Below are positions 17,985 to 26,321 of a DNA stretch of 64,000 bases, piece by piece (position 1 is the first letter of the stretch; the number at the start of each line of letters is the position of its first letter). Below the pieces are notes generated by a model. It worked only from the letters and a program-made list of their open reading frames with translations. It had not been told where the DNA came from and did no database searches. The stretch is from Azospirillum endophyticum (lineage in GTDB: Bacteria; Pseudomonadota; Alphaproteobacteria; Azospirillales; Azospirillaceae), in NCBI RefSeq assembly GCF_016595245.1, contig NZ_JAENHM010000077.1, positions 71,801 through 135,800 of the forward strand. Reading direction: 5' to 3'. The position numbers and the translations under genes were made by a program.

Positions 17985-18566
17985 ATGACCACTCTGCTGA
18001 TCCTCCGCCACGGACCGACCGCCTGGAATGCCGAAGGGCGCATCCAGGGCAGCATCGACGAGCCACTGTCCGACGCCGGCCGCGCGCGGGTCGCCCGCTA
18101 TCGCCTGCCCCCCGAGTCGGCCAGCTTGCGTTGGGTGGCCAGCCCCAAGCGCCGGGCCTGGGAGACCGCGCTGCTGCTCGGCCTCGCCCCCACGCCGGAA
18201 CCGCGGATCGTCGAAATGGATTGGGGCGAGTGGGAAGGCCGGCGCACCGAGGATCTGCGTGCCGACGGCAGCATGCCGGCCCGTCACGACCGGCTGGGCC
18301 TGGATTTCAAGGCTCCCGGCGGAGAAAGCCCGCGCGAGGTGCAGGTCCGCCTGCGCTCCTGGATCGCCGATCTGGCGAAGGAGGGCCGCCCGACCGGCGC
18401 CGTCGCCCACAATGGCATCCTGCGGGCTCTCTATTCGCTCGCCACCGGCTGGGACATGCTCGACGATCCCGCGGAGGAACTGCGCAACGGCTGCGCTCAC
18501 CTGTTCCGGCTGGCGAAGGACGGCAGAGCGGAGGTGGTGCGGATGAATATCGGCTTGCTTGAGTGA
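17985..18566 (+). CDS. Histidine phosphatase family protein
   Basis: A 193-aa member of the phosphoglycerate mutase-like superfamily. The catalytic RHG lies in LLILRHGPTAWNAEGRIQG (His9), with a second phosphate-binding arginine in VASPKRRAWETALLL, the acid in VEMDWGEWEGR and the C-terminal catalytic His in GAVAHNGILRAL. The family includes phosphatases of sugar phosphates and cobalamin or nucleotide intermediates; the substrate cannot be read from sequence. It probably shares a transcript with the preceding lipoprotein gene. Confidence 0.85.
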   Translation: MTTLLILRHGPTAWNAEGRIQGSIDEPLSDAGRARVARYRLPPESASLRWVASPKRRAWETALLLGLAPTPEPRIVEMDWGEWEGRRTEDLRADGSMPARHDRLGLDFKAPGGESPREVQVRLRSWIADLAKEGRPTGAVAHNGILRALYSLATGWDMLDDPAEELRNGCAHLFRLAKDGRAEVVRMNIGLLE

Positions 18567-18579
18567 GGTTTTCTGGAAC

Positions 18580-18599
18580 AGGGGGCGCAAAGGCCCCCT
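18580..18599. terminator. Hairpin between convergent genes, possible weak terminator
   Basis: A seven-base stem AGGGGGC / GCCCCCT with loop GCAAAG fills the 39-base gap between the histidine phosphatase (plus) and xthA (minus). There is no T-run, so it would work as an intrinsic terminator only weakly, if at all. Confidence 0.4.
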
Positions 18600-18605
18600 C
18601 CCCCA

Positions 18606-19400
18606 TCAGACATCCAGATCGACGATCACCGGCACATGGTCCGACGGCTTGGGTTCCCAGCCGCGGGCATCGCGCAGGATCTTGATGCCCTGCAGCGCGC
18701 TTTCCAGCGGCGGGGTCACCCAGATATGGTCTAGGCGCCGGCCGCGGTTGGAGGCGGCCCAGTCCTTCGCCCGGTAGCTCCACCAAGTGTAGAGCTTCTC
18801 CTCCGGCGGCACGAAGCGGCGCATGGCATCGACCCAGCCGGCGGAGGTCTGCATCGCCGCCAGCTTCTCCACTTCGATGGGCGTATGGGAAACCACCGAC
18901 AGCAGTTCCTTATGGCTCCAGACGTCCTGCTCCAGCGGCGCGATGTTCAGGTCACCGACCAGAACCATCGGGCGGTCGGCGGTACGCTCGGTGCCAAGCC
19001 AGTGGGTCATCTCGTCCAGGAACTGGAGCTTATGGGCGAACTTGTCGTTCACCGCCGGGTCCGGGACGTCGCCGCCGGCCGGAATGTAGACGCAGTGCAG
19101 TTCGATCCCGTCCGGAAGATGGGCCAAGGCGTGACGGCAATCCTGCTTGCCGCACCAGTGTTGGACGTCGTGCGAAGAGAAGGGCAGGCGCGACAGAATG
19201 GCGACGCCGTTGTAGCCTTTCATTCCGTGGATATGGGCGTGGACATAGCCCCGCTCGGCCAACGGGCCAAGCGGGAAGTCGGCGTCCACCACCTTGGTTT
19301 CCTGCAGGCAGATCACGTCCGGCCGCTCCTCCTCCATCAGGCGGAGGAGAAGGTCCAGACGCATGCGGACCGAATTGATGTTCCAGGTCGCGATGCGCAT
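18606..19400 (-). CDS. xthA: Exodeoxyribonuclease III
   Basis: A 264-aa AP endonuclease / 3'-5' exonuclease of the XthA (EEP) family, which nicks abasic sites in base-excision repair. N7 in MRIATWNINSVRMRL and metal-binding E34 in ICLQETKV are present. So are YNGVAILSR, LVGDLNIAPLEQDVW and the C-terminal SDHVPVIVDL with the catalytic Asp-His. The length is normal. It is followed 11 bases later on the minus strand by... its upstream neighbour FAH-family hydrolase, whose stop lies at 19411, so the two are probably one transcript. Confidence 0.95.
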   Translation of the reverse strand: MRIATWNINSVRMRLDLLLRLMEEERPDVICLQETKVVDADFPLGPLAERGYVHAHIHGMKGYNGVAILSRLPFSSHDVQHWCGKQDCRHALAHLPDGIELHCVYIPAGGDVPDPAVNDKFAHKLQFLDEMTHWLGTERTADRPMVLVGDLNIAPLEQDVWSHKELLSVVSHTPIEVEKLAAMQTSAGWVDAMRRFVPPEEKLYTWWSYRAKDWAASNRGRRLDHIWVTPPLESALQGIKILRDARGWEPKPSDHVPVIVDLDV

Positions 19401-19410
19401 TGCCGGCGGC

Positions 19411-20094
19411 TCAGGCGATGGTCAGGGTCAGGGTGCCGACGCCTTCGACCTCTCCGGCCAGCACGTCTCCGGTCACCACCGGGCCGACGCCTTCCGGCGT
19501 GCCGGTGTAGATCAGATCGCCCGGCTGCAGGTCCACCAACCCGGACAGGTAGGAGATCGTCTCCGCCACCGACCAGATCAAATCGGACAGGTCGCCCTTC
19601 TGCCGCAGGTCGCCATTCACCTGCAGGGTGACGGCACCCTTGGCCGGATGCCCGATGTCGGCAACGGTGCGGATGGCGGAGCAAGGTGCGGATTGGTCGA
19701 AACCCTTGCCCATGTCCCAGGGCTTGCCTTCCTTCTTGGCGGCGTTCTGCAAGTCGCGCCGGGTCATGTCGAGCCCGACGGCATAACCGAACACATGTTC
19801 CAGCGCCCGATCGACCGGAATCTCGTGCCCACCGGTGCCGACCGCCACCACCAGTTCGATCTCGTGGTGCAGATTGGCGGTCTTGGGCGGGTAGGGAACG
19901 GTGGCGCCGTCGGCGACGATGGCGTCTGCCGGCTTCATGAAGAAGAAGGGCGGCTCACGATCGGGGTCCGCGCCCATCTCGCGCGCATGGGCGGCATAGT
20001 TGCGGCCGACGCAATAGATGCGGCGTACCGGGAAAGGATCGCCGCCCACGACGGGGACGGCCGGCTGGGACCACAGGGGAATGGCGAAGGCCAT
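19411..20094 (-). CDS. Fumarylacetoacetate hydrolase (FAH) family protein
   Basis: A 227-aa FAH-fold enzyme. Metal ligands appear in NLHHEIELVVAVG (E-x-E) and in the following YAVGLDMTRRDLQ (Asp). CVGRNYAAHAREMG, FMKPADAIV, KGFDQSAPCS and the C-terminal LQPGDLIYTGTPEGVGPV are family hallmarks. Such short single-domain members act as acylpyruvate hydrolases, oxaloacetate decarboxylases or ring-cleavage product hydrolases; which one is not decidable here. ATG 20094 gives the normal start (MAFAIPLWSQP); the open frame upstream is not family-like. It is probably co-transcribed with xthA. Confidence 0.88.
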   Translation of the reverse strand: MAFAIPLWSQPAVPVVGGDPFPVRRIYCVGRNYAAHAREMGADPDREPPFFFMKPADAIVADGATVPYPPKTANLHHEIELVVAVGTGGHEIPVDRALEHVFGYAVGLDMTRRDLQNAAKKEGKPWDMGKGFDQSAPCSAIRTVADIGHPAKGAVTLQVNGDLRQKGDLSDLIWSVAETISYLSGLVDLQPGDLIYTGTPEGVGPVVTGDVLAGEVEGVGTLTLTIA

Positions 20095-20246
20095 GGCATC
20101 GGCTCTCTGCTTGGGACAGTCTCGAACAGCTAACCCGAAAGCCGGTGACAGACCAAGCGCCCAACCATCCGCCCTGCCCTGCAAGACAACGCGGATTTTC
20201 CGGCTGGTCCGGGGGGACCGGAGATTTAACGGAGGCCGGAGACGAA

Positions 20247-20276
20247 GACGCCCGGTCTGGGGGGGGACCGGGCGTC
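20247..20276. repeat. Perfect 11-bp hairpin with an eight-base, G-rich loop
   Basis: GACGCCCGGTC and its exact complement GACCGGGCGTC enclose a TGGGGGGG loop. It lies in the 412-base gap between the divergent FAH-family and MarR genes, with no T-run on either side, so it is probably not an intrinsic terminator. It could fold in the leader of either transcript. The rest of this gap up to the MarR operator shows no gene. Confidence 0.6.
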
Positions 20277-20407
20277 GGAAGCTCCGATTCGGGAGCCCGC
20301 GCGCGGCAGGGGAAACCGCGGGGCGGGCGATCGGCGTCGAATCGGCGTCGATCACTTCTTGCCTCTTCAAGATGGAATTTGCGGGCCTTCCCACCAATAC
20401 GCTTCAC

Positions 20408-20422
20408 GCATATCTGATATGC
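20408..20422. promoter_or_regulatory. 15-bp palindrome, candidate MarR operator
   Basis: GCATATC-T-GATATGC is a perfect inverted repeat about 85 bases before the MarR gene, in an AT-rich stretch with a further ATATC after it. MarR-family repressors usually bind such palindromes in their own promoter. Assignment as operator is inference from position and symmetry. Confidence 0.5.
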
Positions 20423-20506
20423 ATATCTTTTCGAGCGTGCAGTTCTTGCTGACAAATGGATGCCTTACCCGCATTTTATCCGTTCATCCGATAATTCATC
20501 CAAAAT

Positions 20507-21013
20507 ATGGCATCCACGGTGACTGACAACGAGCGCTCCACCCCCGCCGACCGGCGGTCGCGTCTGCGGCCCGGCAAGAACGGCAAGCTCGCCCTTGGCC
20601 CCCTTCCCGAACTCGTGGGTTACAACCTGCGCAAGGCTCAGGTCGCGGTGTTCCAAAGCTTTCAGAATGCGGTCGCTCCGCATGACATCACGCCCGGCCA
20701 GTTCGGCGTGCTGATCATGATCCGGGAGAACGAGGGCCTGTCGCAGTCCGACCTGGGCACGGCGGTCGGCATCGACCGGTCGACCATGGTCGCGGTGATC
20801 GACCGGCTCGAGTCGCGCGGCCTTGTCGTTCGCGCTCCCTCGCCCAACGACCGTCGCTCCTACGCGTTGCGCCTGTCGCCGGAAGGCCGGTCCCTGATGG
20901 ACGAGTTGATCCCGCGCGTCCAGGCCCACGACCAGGGCATGGTCAAGGATCTGTCCCCGGAAGAGCAGGGGCAATTCATCGACTTCCTGCGCCGCGTGTC
21001 GCGGTCGAAGTAA
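20507..21013 (+). CDS. MarR-family transcriptional regulator
   Basis: A 168-aa winged-helix repressor. After a basic N-terminal extension of about 35 residues comes the MarR core: LGPLPELVGYNLRKAQVAVF, the HTH LSQSDLGTAVGIDRSTMVAV and the wing GLVVRAPSPNDRRSYALRLS with the conserved D-R-R. Such proteins sense phenolics, oxidants or other small ligands. The divergent FAH hydrolase and the near palindrome at 20408 suggest that it may regulate that gene and itself. A terminator follows. Confidence 0.9.
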   Translation: MASTVTDNERSTPADRRSRLRPGKNGKLALGPLPELVGYNLRKAQVAVFQSFQNAVAPHDITPGQFGVLIMIRENEGLSQSDLGTAVGIDRSTMVAVIDRLESRGLVVRAPSPNDRRSYALRLSPEGRSLMDELIPRVQAHDQGMVKDLSPEEQGQFIDFLRRVSRSK

Positions 21014-21059
21014 GGAGGGGCGGCGCCCTCCCTGTTCCAGGCACCGAAAACCGACTGAC

Positions 21060-21104
21060 AGCCCGCTCCACACCGGCATGCGCCGATATGGAGCGGGCTT
21101 TTCT
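21060..21104 (+). terminator. Rho-independent terminator after the MarR gene
   Basis: An eleven-base stem AGCCCGCTCCA / TGGAGCGGGCT with an 18-base loop is followed by TTTTCTATTTT. It lies 47 bases after the stop of the MarR gene. Confidence 0.88.
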
Positions 21105-21164
21105 ATTTTGGGTGTTGAATGAGCGCGCGGCTTCGGATGCTCTGCTGCAGAACAGCGCAAATAG

Positions 21165-21194
21165 AAAAGGCTCAGCCGGTCAGCTGAGCCTTTT
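21165..21194 (-). terminator. Symmetrical terminator downstream of tRNA-Ser
   Basis: A perfect twelve-base stem AAAAGGCTCAGC / GCTGAGCCTTTT with a six-base loop. Being flanked by A-runs and T-runs it can work on both strands. On the minus strand it lies 26 bases after the 3' end of the tRNA-Ser, and on the plus strand it backs up the MarR terminator. Confidence 0.85.
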
Positions 21195-21219
21195 AGCCGG
21201 GAGATATCCCGGAAATTGA

Positions 21220-21310
21220 TGGCGGAGGGAGAGGGATTCGAACCCTCGATACGCTTTTGACGTATACACACTTTCCAGGCGTGCGCCTTCAACCGCTCGG
21301 CCACCCCTCC
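21220..21310 (-). tRNA. tRNA-Ser (anticodon GGA)
   Basis: A 91-nt tRNA on the minus strand, including an encoded CCA at 21220-21222. The acceptor stem GGAGGGG pairs with the 3' strand UCCCUCC (one G-U). The anticodon loop CTGGAAA gives anticodon GGA, reading serine UCC/UCU. The long variable arm expected of class II tRNA-Ser (GTGTATACGTCAAAAGCGTA region) and the T-arm GGTTCGAATCC are present. No integrated element is seen next to it. Confidence 0.96.
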
Positions 21311-21406
21311 GTAGAGGCCCGCGTTATAGCCAGAGGTTCGCGGCTATGCAAGCCTCCGTTTCACACGAGCGACGTTTTTTTGGCAGCCGGTCGAACCGGC
21401 CCGATT

Positions 21407-22213
21407 TCAACCACCAATCTCGTCCACAAGGGCGCCGACGGTGCGGCACAGCAGGTCCAGATCCTGGGGACGCGACAGGCGGTGGTCACCATCCTTCACC
21501 AGGGTGACGCGGACATCGTCGCCGGTCAGCGCCTCGGCGATGCGCAGGCTGAGCTGCCAGGGGACGTCGAGGTCGCGCTGGCCGTGCAGCAGACGGACGG
21601 GCCCGTCGAAGGCGATGGGCCCGCGCAGCAGCAGATGGTTGCGGCCGTCCTCGATCAGGGCGCGGGTGATCGGCTGCGGTTCGGGGCCGTATTCCGACGG
21701 GCGGTTCCAGACGCCCTCCTCCATGATCAGCCGGCGGACATCGGCATCGAAGATGTCCCACATCAGGTCTTCGGTGAAGTCGGGCGCAGGGGCGATGCCG
21801 ACCAGCCCGGCGACCCGCTCCGGCCGGCGGAGCGCGGTCAGCAGCATCATCCAGCCGCCCATCGAGGAGCCGACCAGGATCTGCGGCCCTGTCGTCACCT
21901 GGTCCAGCACCGCCAGCGCGTCGTCGGCCCACAGGCCGATGGTGCCGTCGGCGAATCGCCCGCTGGAGGCGCCATGGCCCTGATAGTCGAAGCGGGTGAA
22001 GGACAGGCCGCGCTCCACTGCCCAGGCCTCCAGCGTCGTCGCCTTGCCGCCGGTCATGTCGGACATGAAGCCGCCCAAAAACATCACCCCTGGCATCACC
22101 CCCGGCTTGTCCTGCCCGGACGGGCCGGCAGGGGTGTGGTGATAGGCTATGGTCGTGGCACCGCGCGTTAGGCTATGGTGCGCGCCGCCCGGACGGGCTG
22201 CGGTTTCGGTCAT
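21407..22213 (-). CDS. Alpha/beta hydrolase
   Basis: A 268-aa alpha/beta-hydrolase-fold protein of the ABHD10-like type. The nucleophile elbow is GSSMGG with S117 and the oxyanion region is MFLGGFMSDMTGGKA. FDYQGHGASSGRFADGTIG, the acid in HGQRDLDVPW and the catalytic His in DGDHRLSRPQDLDLL complete the triad. Relatives hydrolyse thioesters and acyl-glucuronides; the actual substrate is unknown. The start ATG 22213 precedes the first strand. It is divergent from the glycosyltransferase gene with a 114-base shared promoter gap. Confidence 0.88.
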   Translation of the reverse strand: MTETAARPGGAHHSLTRGATTIAYHHTPAGPSGQDKPGVMPGVMFLGGFMSDMTGGKATTLEAWAVERGLSFTRFDYQGHGASSGRFADGTIGLWADDALAVLDQVTTGPQILVGSSMGGWMMLLTALRRPERVAGLVGIAPAPDFTEDLMWDIFDADVRRLIMEEGVWNRPSEYGPEPQPITRALIEDGRNHLLLRGPIAFDGPVRLLHGQRDLDVPWQLSLRIAEALTGDDVRVTLVKDGDHRLSRPQDLDLLCRTVGALVDEIGG

Positions 22214-22327
22214 ACGGTCACCTTCGACAACGGACACCGGCACGCGGTCGGGCACCGAGCTCGACGGACGCCGGCATGCCGGGGCTCGCGGCCGCTCCCG
22301 GGCCGCCCCTTGCGAGCAGCCGGCATC

Positions 22328-23566
22328 ATGGATTTCGACTCCCACCTTACCACCGAGCAATCCCCGCGCAATGCGGACGCCCATGGCACCAGTCCGGCCT
22401 TTCCCTGGCCGGGCGGGCGGGCGCCGACGGTGCTTCAAGTGGTGCCAACGCTGGTCACCGGCGGAGCGGAGCGTGGCTGCATCGACATGGCGCTCGCCTT
22501 GCAGGCCGCCGGCGGCACGCCCTTGGTGGCGTCGGAGGGCGGGCCGATGGTGCGCGAGCTGGACCGTGCCCGCATCCCCCACCTGACGCTGCCGCTGGCC
22601 TCCAAGAACCTGCTGACCATCCGCCGCAACGCCCGCCGGCTGGCCGCCATCATCCGCGAGCGCAAGGTGGACATCGTCCATGCCCGGTCCCGCGCACCGG
22701 CCTGGAGCGCGTGGCTGGCCTGCCGGGAGACCGGCGCGCGCTACATGACCACCTTCCACGCGCCCTACAATTTCGGCTCCGGACCGGTCCGCGGGCGGCT
22801 GAAGCGCTGGTACAACTCGGTGATGGCACGCGGCGAACGGGTGATCGCCATCTCCGGCTTCATCCGCGACCATGTGCTGGGCAACTACCCGGTCGATCCG
22901 CAGCGCGTGCGCGTCATCCATCGCGGCATCGACCGCGGCGTCTTCGCCCCCGACCGGGTCAGCCCGACCCGGCTGGTCACGCTCGCCAAGCAATGGAACC
23001 TGCCGGACGACCGGCCGGTGATCCTGCTGCCCGGCCGGCTGACCCGCTGGAAAGGCCAGATCGTGCTGATCGACGCGCTTGCCAAGCTGGGGCGCAAGGA
23101 CGTGCTGGCGCTGCTGGTCGGCTCCGACCAGGGCCGCACCGGCTACCGGGAAGAGCTGGAGAACCGCATCGCCAGCACCGGCCTGCGCGGCGTGGTGCGG
23201 ATGACCGACCATTGCAGCGACATGGCCGCGGCCTACCTGTTGTCGACGGTCGTCGTCTCCGCTTCGCGCGAACCGGAAGCCTTCGGGCGGGTGATCGTGG
23301 AGGCGCAGGCGATGGGCAAGCCGGTGATCGTCTCGGCCATCGGCGCCTACCAGGAGACCGTCGTTCCCGGCGAGACCGCCTGGGTGGTGCCGCCGGACGA
23401 TCCCGATGCGCTGGCCCGGGCCCTGGACGAGGCGCTGTCGCTGACGCCGGACCAGCGCGAGGCGATCGGCGCCCGTGCCATGGCCTTCGTCGCCGACCGC
23501 TACACCAAGGACCGCATGTGCGCCGACACGCTGGCGGTCTATGCGGAGCTGCTGCAACCACGCTGA
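22328..23566 (+). CDS. Glycosyltransferase family 4 protein
   Basis: A 412-aa GT-B enzyme. The N-terminal lobe starts with VLQVVPTLVTGGAERGCIDM, a donor-independent GT4 signature, followed by IVHARSRAPAWSAWLACRET and TTFHAPYNFGSG. The C-terminal lobe has VIHRGIDRGVFAPDR, LPGRLTRWKGQ and the E-x7-E-type donor site EPEAFGRVIVEAQAMGKPV. Such enzymes transfer sugars to lipid or polysaccharide acceptors, often in LPS or exopolysaccharide synthesis. The gene stands outside a polysaccharide cluster. ATG 22328 was chosen because upstream sequence in frame is antisense-like Arg/Gly-rich. Confidence 0.9.
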   Translation: MDFDSHLTTEQSPRNADAHGTSPAFPWPGGRAPTVLQVVPTLVTGGAERGCIDMALALQAAGGTPLVASEGGPMVRELDRARIPHLTLPLASKNLLTIRRNARRLAAIIRERKVDIVHARSRAPAWSAWLACRETGARYMTTFHAPYNFGSGPVRGRLKRWYNSVMARGERVIAISGFIRDHVLGNYPVDPQRVRVIHRGIDRGVFAPDRVSPTRLVTLAKQWNLPDDRPVILLPGRLTRWKGQIVLIDALAKLGRKDVLALLVGSDQGRTGYREELENRIASTGLRGVVRMTDHCSDMAAAYLLSTVVVSASREPEAFGRVIVEAQAMGKPVIVSAIGAYQETVVPGETAWVVPPDDPDALARALDEALSLTPDQREAIGARAMAFVADRYTKDRMCADTLAVYAELLQPR

Positions 23567-23621
23567 GACCGGCTTGTCGATGCAATCCGATCCCACCCTT
23601 CCATCAAACCGACCGGACACC

Positions 23622-24500
23622 ATGGCCGATATCCGACAGATTTCCGGCATCGCCGAGGTCATCGACCGCTATGACGGGTTCATCCTGGACCTGTGGGGGG
23701 TCCTGCATGACGGCGAGCAGCCTTACTCCGGGGTGCCCGACTGCCTGGACCGCATGCGCGCCGCCGGCAAGACGCTCTGCCTGCTGTCCAATGCGCCGCG
23801 CCGCACCCCCGGCGTGATCGAGAAGCTGGACGGCATGGGGCTGGGGCGCGAGCGCTACCACCATGTCATGACGTCGGGCGAGGCGACCTACGAGGCGCTG
23901 CGCGACCGTGACGATCCCTGGCACGCCGCACTCGGCCGGCGGCTCTACCACATCGGGCCGGAGCGCGACACCGACGTCTATGACGGGCTCGGCTACGAGA
24001 TCGCCGCGACTCCGGCGGAAGGCGATTTCGTCGTCAACACCGGCATCGTCACCTTCGGCGAGACGGTGGCGGACTATCAGCCGCAGCTGGACGCCTGTCT
24101 GGCCGCCGGCCTGCCGATGATCTGCGCCAACCCCGATCTGGTGGTGATGGTCGGGCCGATGCTGGTGATCTGCGCCGGCACGCTGGCCGCCCGCTACGAG
24201 GAGATGGGCGGCGACGTGCGCTGGCACGGCAAGCCCCATGCCCCCGTCTACGAGCGCTGCTTCAAACTGCTGGGCATCGCCGACAAGAGCCGCATCCTGG
24301 CGGTCGGCGACAGCCTGCGCACCGACGTCGCCGGCGCCAACGCCGCCGGGATCGACGTGGCGCTGGTCACCGCCGGCATCCATCAGGAGGAGCTGGGCGG
24401 TGCCGCCTGGGGTGCCGCGGTCGATCCGGTCAACCTGCGCGCCCTGGCCGACGCCTCGGGCCACTTGCCCAGCTACGCGCTGCCCAGCCTGCGCTGGTGA
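23622..24500 (+). CDS. TIGR01459-type HAD-superfamily hydrolase
   Basis: A 292-aa HAD-IIA-type hydrolase. Motif I is DGFILDLWGVLHDGE (nucleophile D23, with the second acid replaced by Gly/Val as in this subgroup), motif II is in CLLSNAPR and motif III/IV is in ILAVGDSLRTDVAGANAAG. Relatives are phosphatases of small phosphorylated metabolites (NagD-like), found widely in Alphaproteobacteria. Two starts are possible: ATG 23622 (MADIRQ) or ATG 23580 with 14 more residues; neither has a strong ribosome-binding site. The gene lies 55 bases after the glycosyltransferase and may share its transcript. Confidence 0.88.
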   Translation: MADIRQISGIAEVIDRYDGFILDLWGVLHDGEQPYSGVPDCLDRMRAAGKTLCLLSNAPRRTPGVIEKLDGMGLGRERYHHVMTSGEATYEALRDRDDPWHAALGRRLYHIGPERDTDVYDGLGYEIAATPAEGDFVVNTGIVTFGETVADYQPQLDACLAAGLPMICANPDLVVMVGPMLVICAGTLAARYEEMGGDVRWHGKPHAPVYERCFKLLGIADKSRILAVGDSLRTDVAGANAAGIDVALVTAGIHQEELGGAAWGAAVDPVNLRALADASGHLPSYALPSLRW

Positions 24501-24533
24501 GACGCCGGAACGGGAGCGGCAGCCCCGCTCCCG

Positions 24534-24851
24534 TCAGTCCAGCGGCACGGCGTCGTCCATCGCCCTCTGCAGCAGGGGCGACATGCCGCCCTCGGAAAAG
24601 CCGCGGTTGCCGATCGCGGTGCGGTAATAGCTGACGATGAAGACGCGGATTGAGGCGGTCAGGTTCGACTCGCCGCGCCGCTCGTCGATCTGGGTGCAGA
24701 TCTCATTCAGGCTCAGCCGTTCGCGCTCGCAGATTTCCTTCAGCGAATCCCAGATATACGGCTCCATCCTCAGGCTTGTCCGGCGCCCGCTCACCTTCAC
24801 GTTGCGGCAGAGCAGTCCCGGTCCGTCCTTACCTCCGCCCGTGCCCCCCAT
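24534..24851 (-). CDS. RHH_4 ribbon-helix-helix protein
   Basis: A 105-aa protein whose core (about residues 15-85) fits the alphaproteobacterial ribbon-helix-helix type 4 domain: NVKVSGRRTSLRMEPYIWDS, then ICERERLSLNEICTQIDERR and SNLTASIRVFIVSYY. Such proteins are dimeric DNA binders of unknown targets. ATG 24851 gives a start 15 residues before the first strand; GGGGAACGGGG upstream may act as ribosome-binding site. It is divergent from the secreted coiled-coil protein at 25136. Confidence 0.8.
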   Translation of the reverse strand: MGGTGGGKDGPGLLCRNVKVSGRRTSLRMEPYIWDSLKEICERERLSLNEICTQIDERRGESNLTASIRVFIVSYYRTAIGNRGFSEGGMSPLLQRAMDDAVPLD

Positions 24852-25135
24852 CGGAAACCCCGTTCCCCATCCGTTGCGCGTCCCGATCTCTCGATGCGGG
24901 CCAATACATCCATTTGTGTGACCATATTGCAAGTGGCGTGTGCCATCCAAGTCCAATTCGACCCATGGCTGCGGCTGGCCGCGACGTTCCGGCGCAGGCG
25001 GGTATTGCGCCCGGCTGCCGATCGGCAGGTTGCCGGGAAAAGCCGCTTCCCTTGGCTCGTGCCTTCGCTGTACCAGTGCCGTGTCGCTGCGGCACGGATC
25101 GGCCGGACGGCAAGGAAATGGGAGAAGGATCGGCG

Positions 25136-26311
25136 ATGACGCGACCGGGAAAGGGACGATTCGCGGCGCGCGGCGCGCGCCTGCTGGCCGCCTGGATCGC
25201 AGTCGCCATACCGGTCGGGAACCTCCTGGCCGCAGAGCCCCCGGAGCCCCTCAAGGTCCTTCCCGCCGAGACGATCCCCGACTCCATCCTCCGCCCCCGC
25301 ATCGAAGCGCTGCTGCCGGCCCCCTGGCGCATCGAGTCGCTGACCGTGGAGCCATTGGCCGGCGCCGCTCCGCCGTCTCCGGACCCCCAGGTGGCGGTGC
25401 GGGTGACCGCGGCGGTGGTGCTGGCAGCCCCGACCTATCTGGTGGACAGCCGCGAGGGGCCGGTCACCTTCCTGCGCCCGGCGGCGGAAGCCGGGCTGGG
25501 CAAGAGCTGGGTCGCGACGGCGCTCGCCACCCGCGGCAGCGGCGGTTGGACGCTGGCGCTGACGGCGCAGAGCCCCGGCCTGCTCGACGGCATCGGCAAG
25601 CCCGCCGCCGAATTGCCCGGCCGGACGGTCGTGCTGGGCACGCCGGAGGCCAAAAACCTGCGCGAACAGCTGGACCGCGACGCCGCCCGGCGGCTGGCCG
25701 AGGATGGCGAACGCCGCCGGCGCGAAGAAGAGCGGCTGGCCCAGCAGACCGCCGCCGCCAAGGCCGAAGCCGCCCGCGCCGAGACCGAACGCCGGGCGGT
25801 CGAGGCGCGCATCGCCCAGATCGCCGACCTGCGCGGCAAGCTGGCCGGTCCGGACCGCGCGGCGCGGCTGGCCGCCTTCGAGGCGGCGCTGGGCGGCAAC
25901 GACCCGGCGCTGCGCCAGACGGCGATGGAGGCGGCGCTGCAGAGCCGCGATCCGGTCGTCGCCAATCTGGCGCTGAAAGACTGGATCGCCCGCCACCGGG
26001 CGGTCCCGGTCCAGCTCTACGCCACCAAGGAGGATCCCAGTTCCGAGGTGGTGGTGCAGAATCTGGGGCCGATGACGCTGGAGATTGACGGCTTCAGCCC
26101 GGTCAGCGGCGCGCTGGCCGGCAAGCTGGGCGCCCCCGGCTACAGCATCGCCCGGCCGTCCAGCGTCGTCGGCACCCTGGCGCAGACCGAACTGGCGGTG
26201 AACGCCTTCGGCTGCGCGCTGACCCTGCGGCTGGCCGAGCACCAGACGATGGACGGGCTGCTGCGCTGCCAGACGCTGCCGACGCTGATCGCCCGCATCA
26301 CGCTCGACTGA
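25136..26311 (+). CDS. Secreted protein with central coiled coil
   Basis: A 391-aa protein of unrecognised family. The signal peptide has a basic start and a hydrophobic core (LLAAWIAVAIPVGNLLA) ending near AAE. A first domain (about 30-170) includes PLKVLPAETIPDSILRPRIE, and a highly charged coiled coil (about 185-250) is rich in Arg, Glu and Ala. The last part (about 280-391) is a beta-rich domain with two Cys (FGCALTLRLAEHQ, LLRCQTL). A GAGAAGGA precedes the ATG at 25136. It is the first gene of an operon with the SH3 protein at 26322, 10 bases later. Confidence 0.75.
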   Translation: MTRPGKGRFAARGARLLAAWIAVAIPVGNLLAAEPPEPLKVLPAETIPDSILRPRIEALLPAPWRIESLTVEPLAGAAPPSPDPQVAVRVTAAVVLAAPTYLVDSREGPVTFLRPAAEAGLGKSWVATALATRGSGGWTLALTAQSPGLLDGIGKPAAELPGRTVVLGTPEAKNLREQLDRDAARRLAEDGERRRREEERLAQQTAAAKAEAARAETERRAVEARIAQIADLRGKLAGPDRAARLAAFEAALGGNDPALRQTAMEAALQSRDPVVANLALKDWIARHRAVPVQLYATKEDPSSEVVVQNLGPMTLEIDGFSPVSGALAGKLGAPGYSIARPSSVVGTLAQTELAVNAFGCALTLRLAEHQTMDGLLRCQTLPTLIARITLD

Positions 26312-26321
26312 GGGGAAGGCG

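Noticed and set aside
21220..21310. tRNA-Ser as integration site for the island
   Set aside because: The island begins more than 11 kb away, no integrase gene is present and no copy of the tRNA 3' end was noticed at the island edges.
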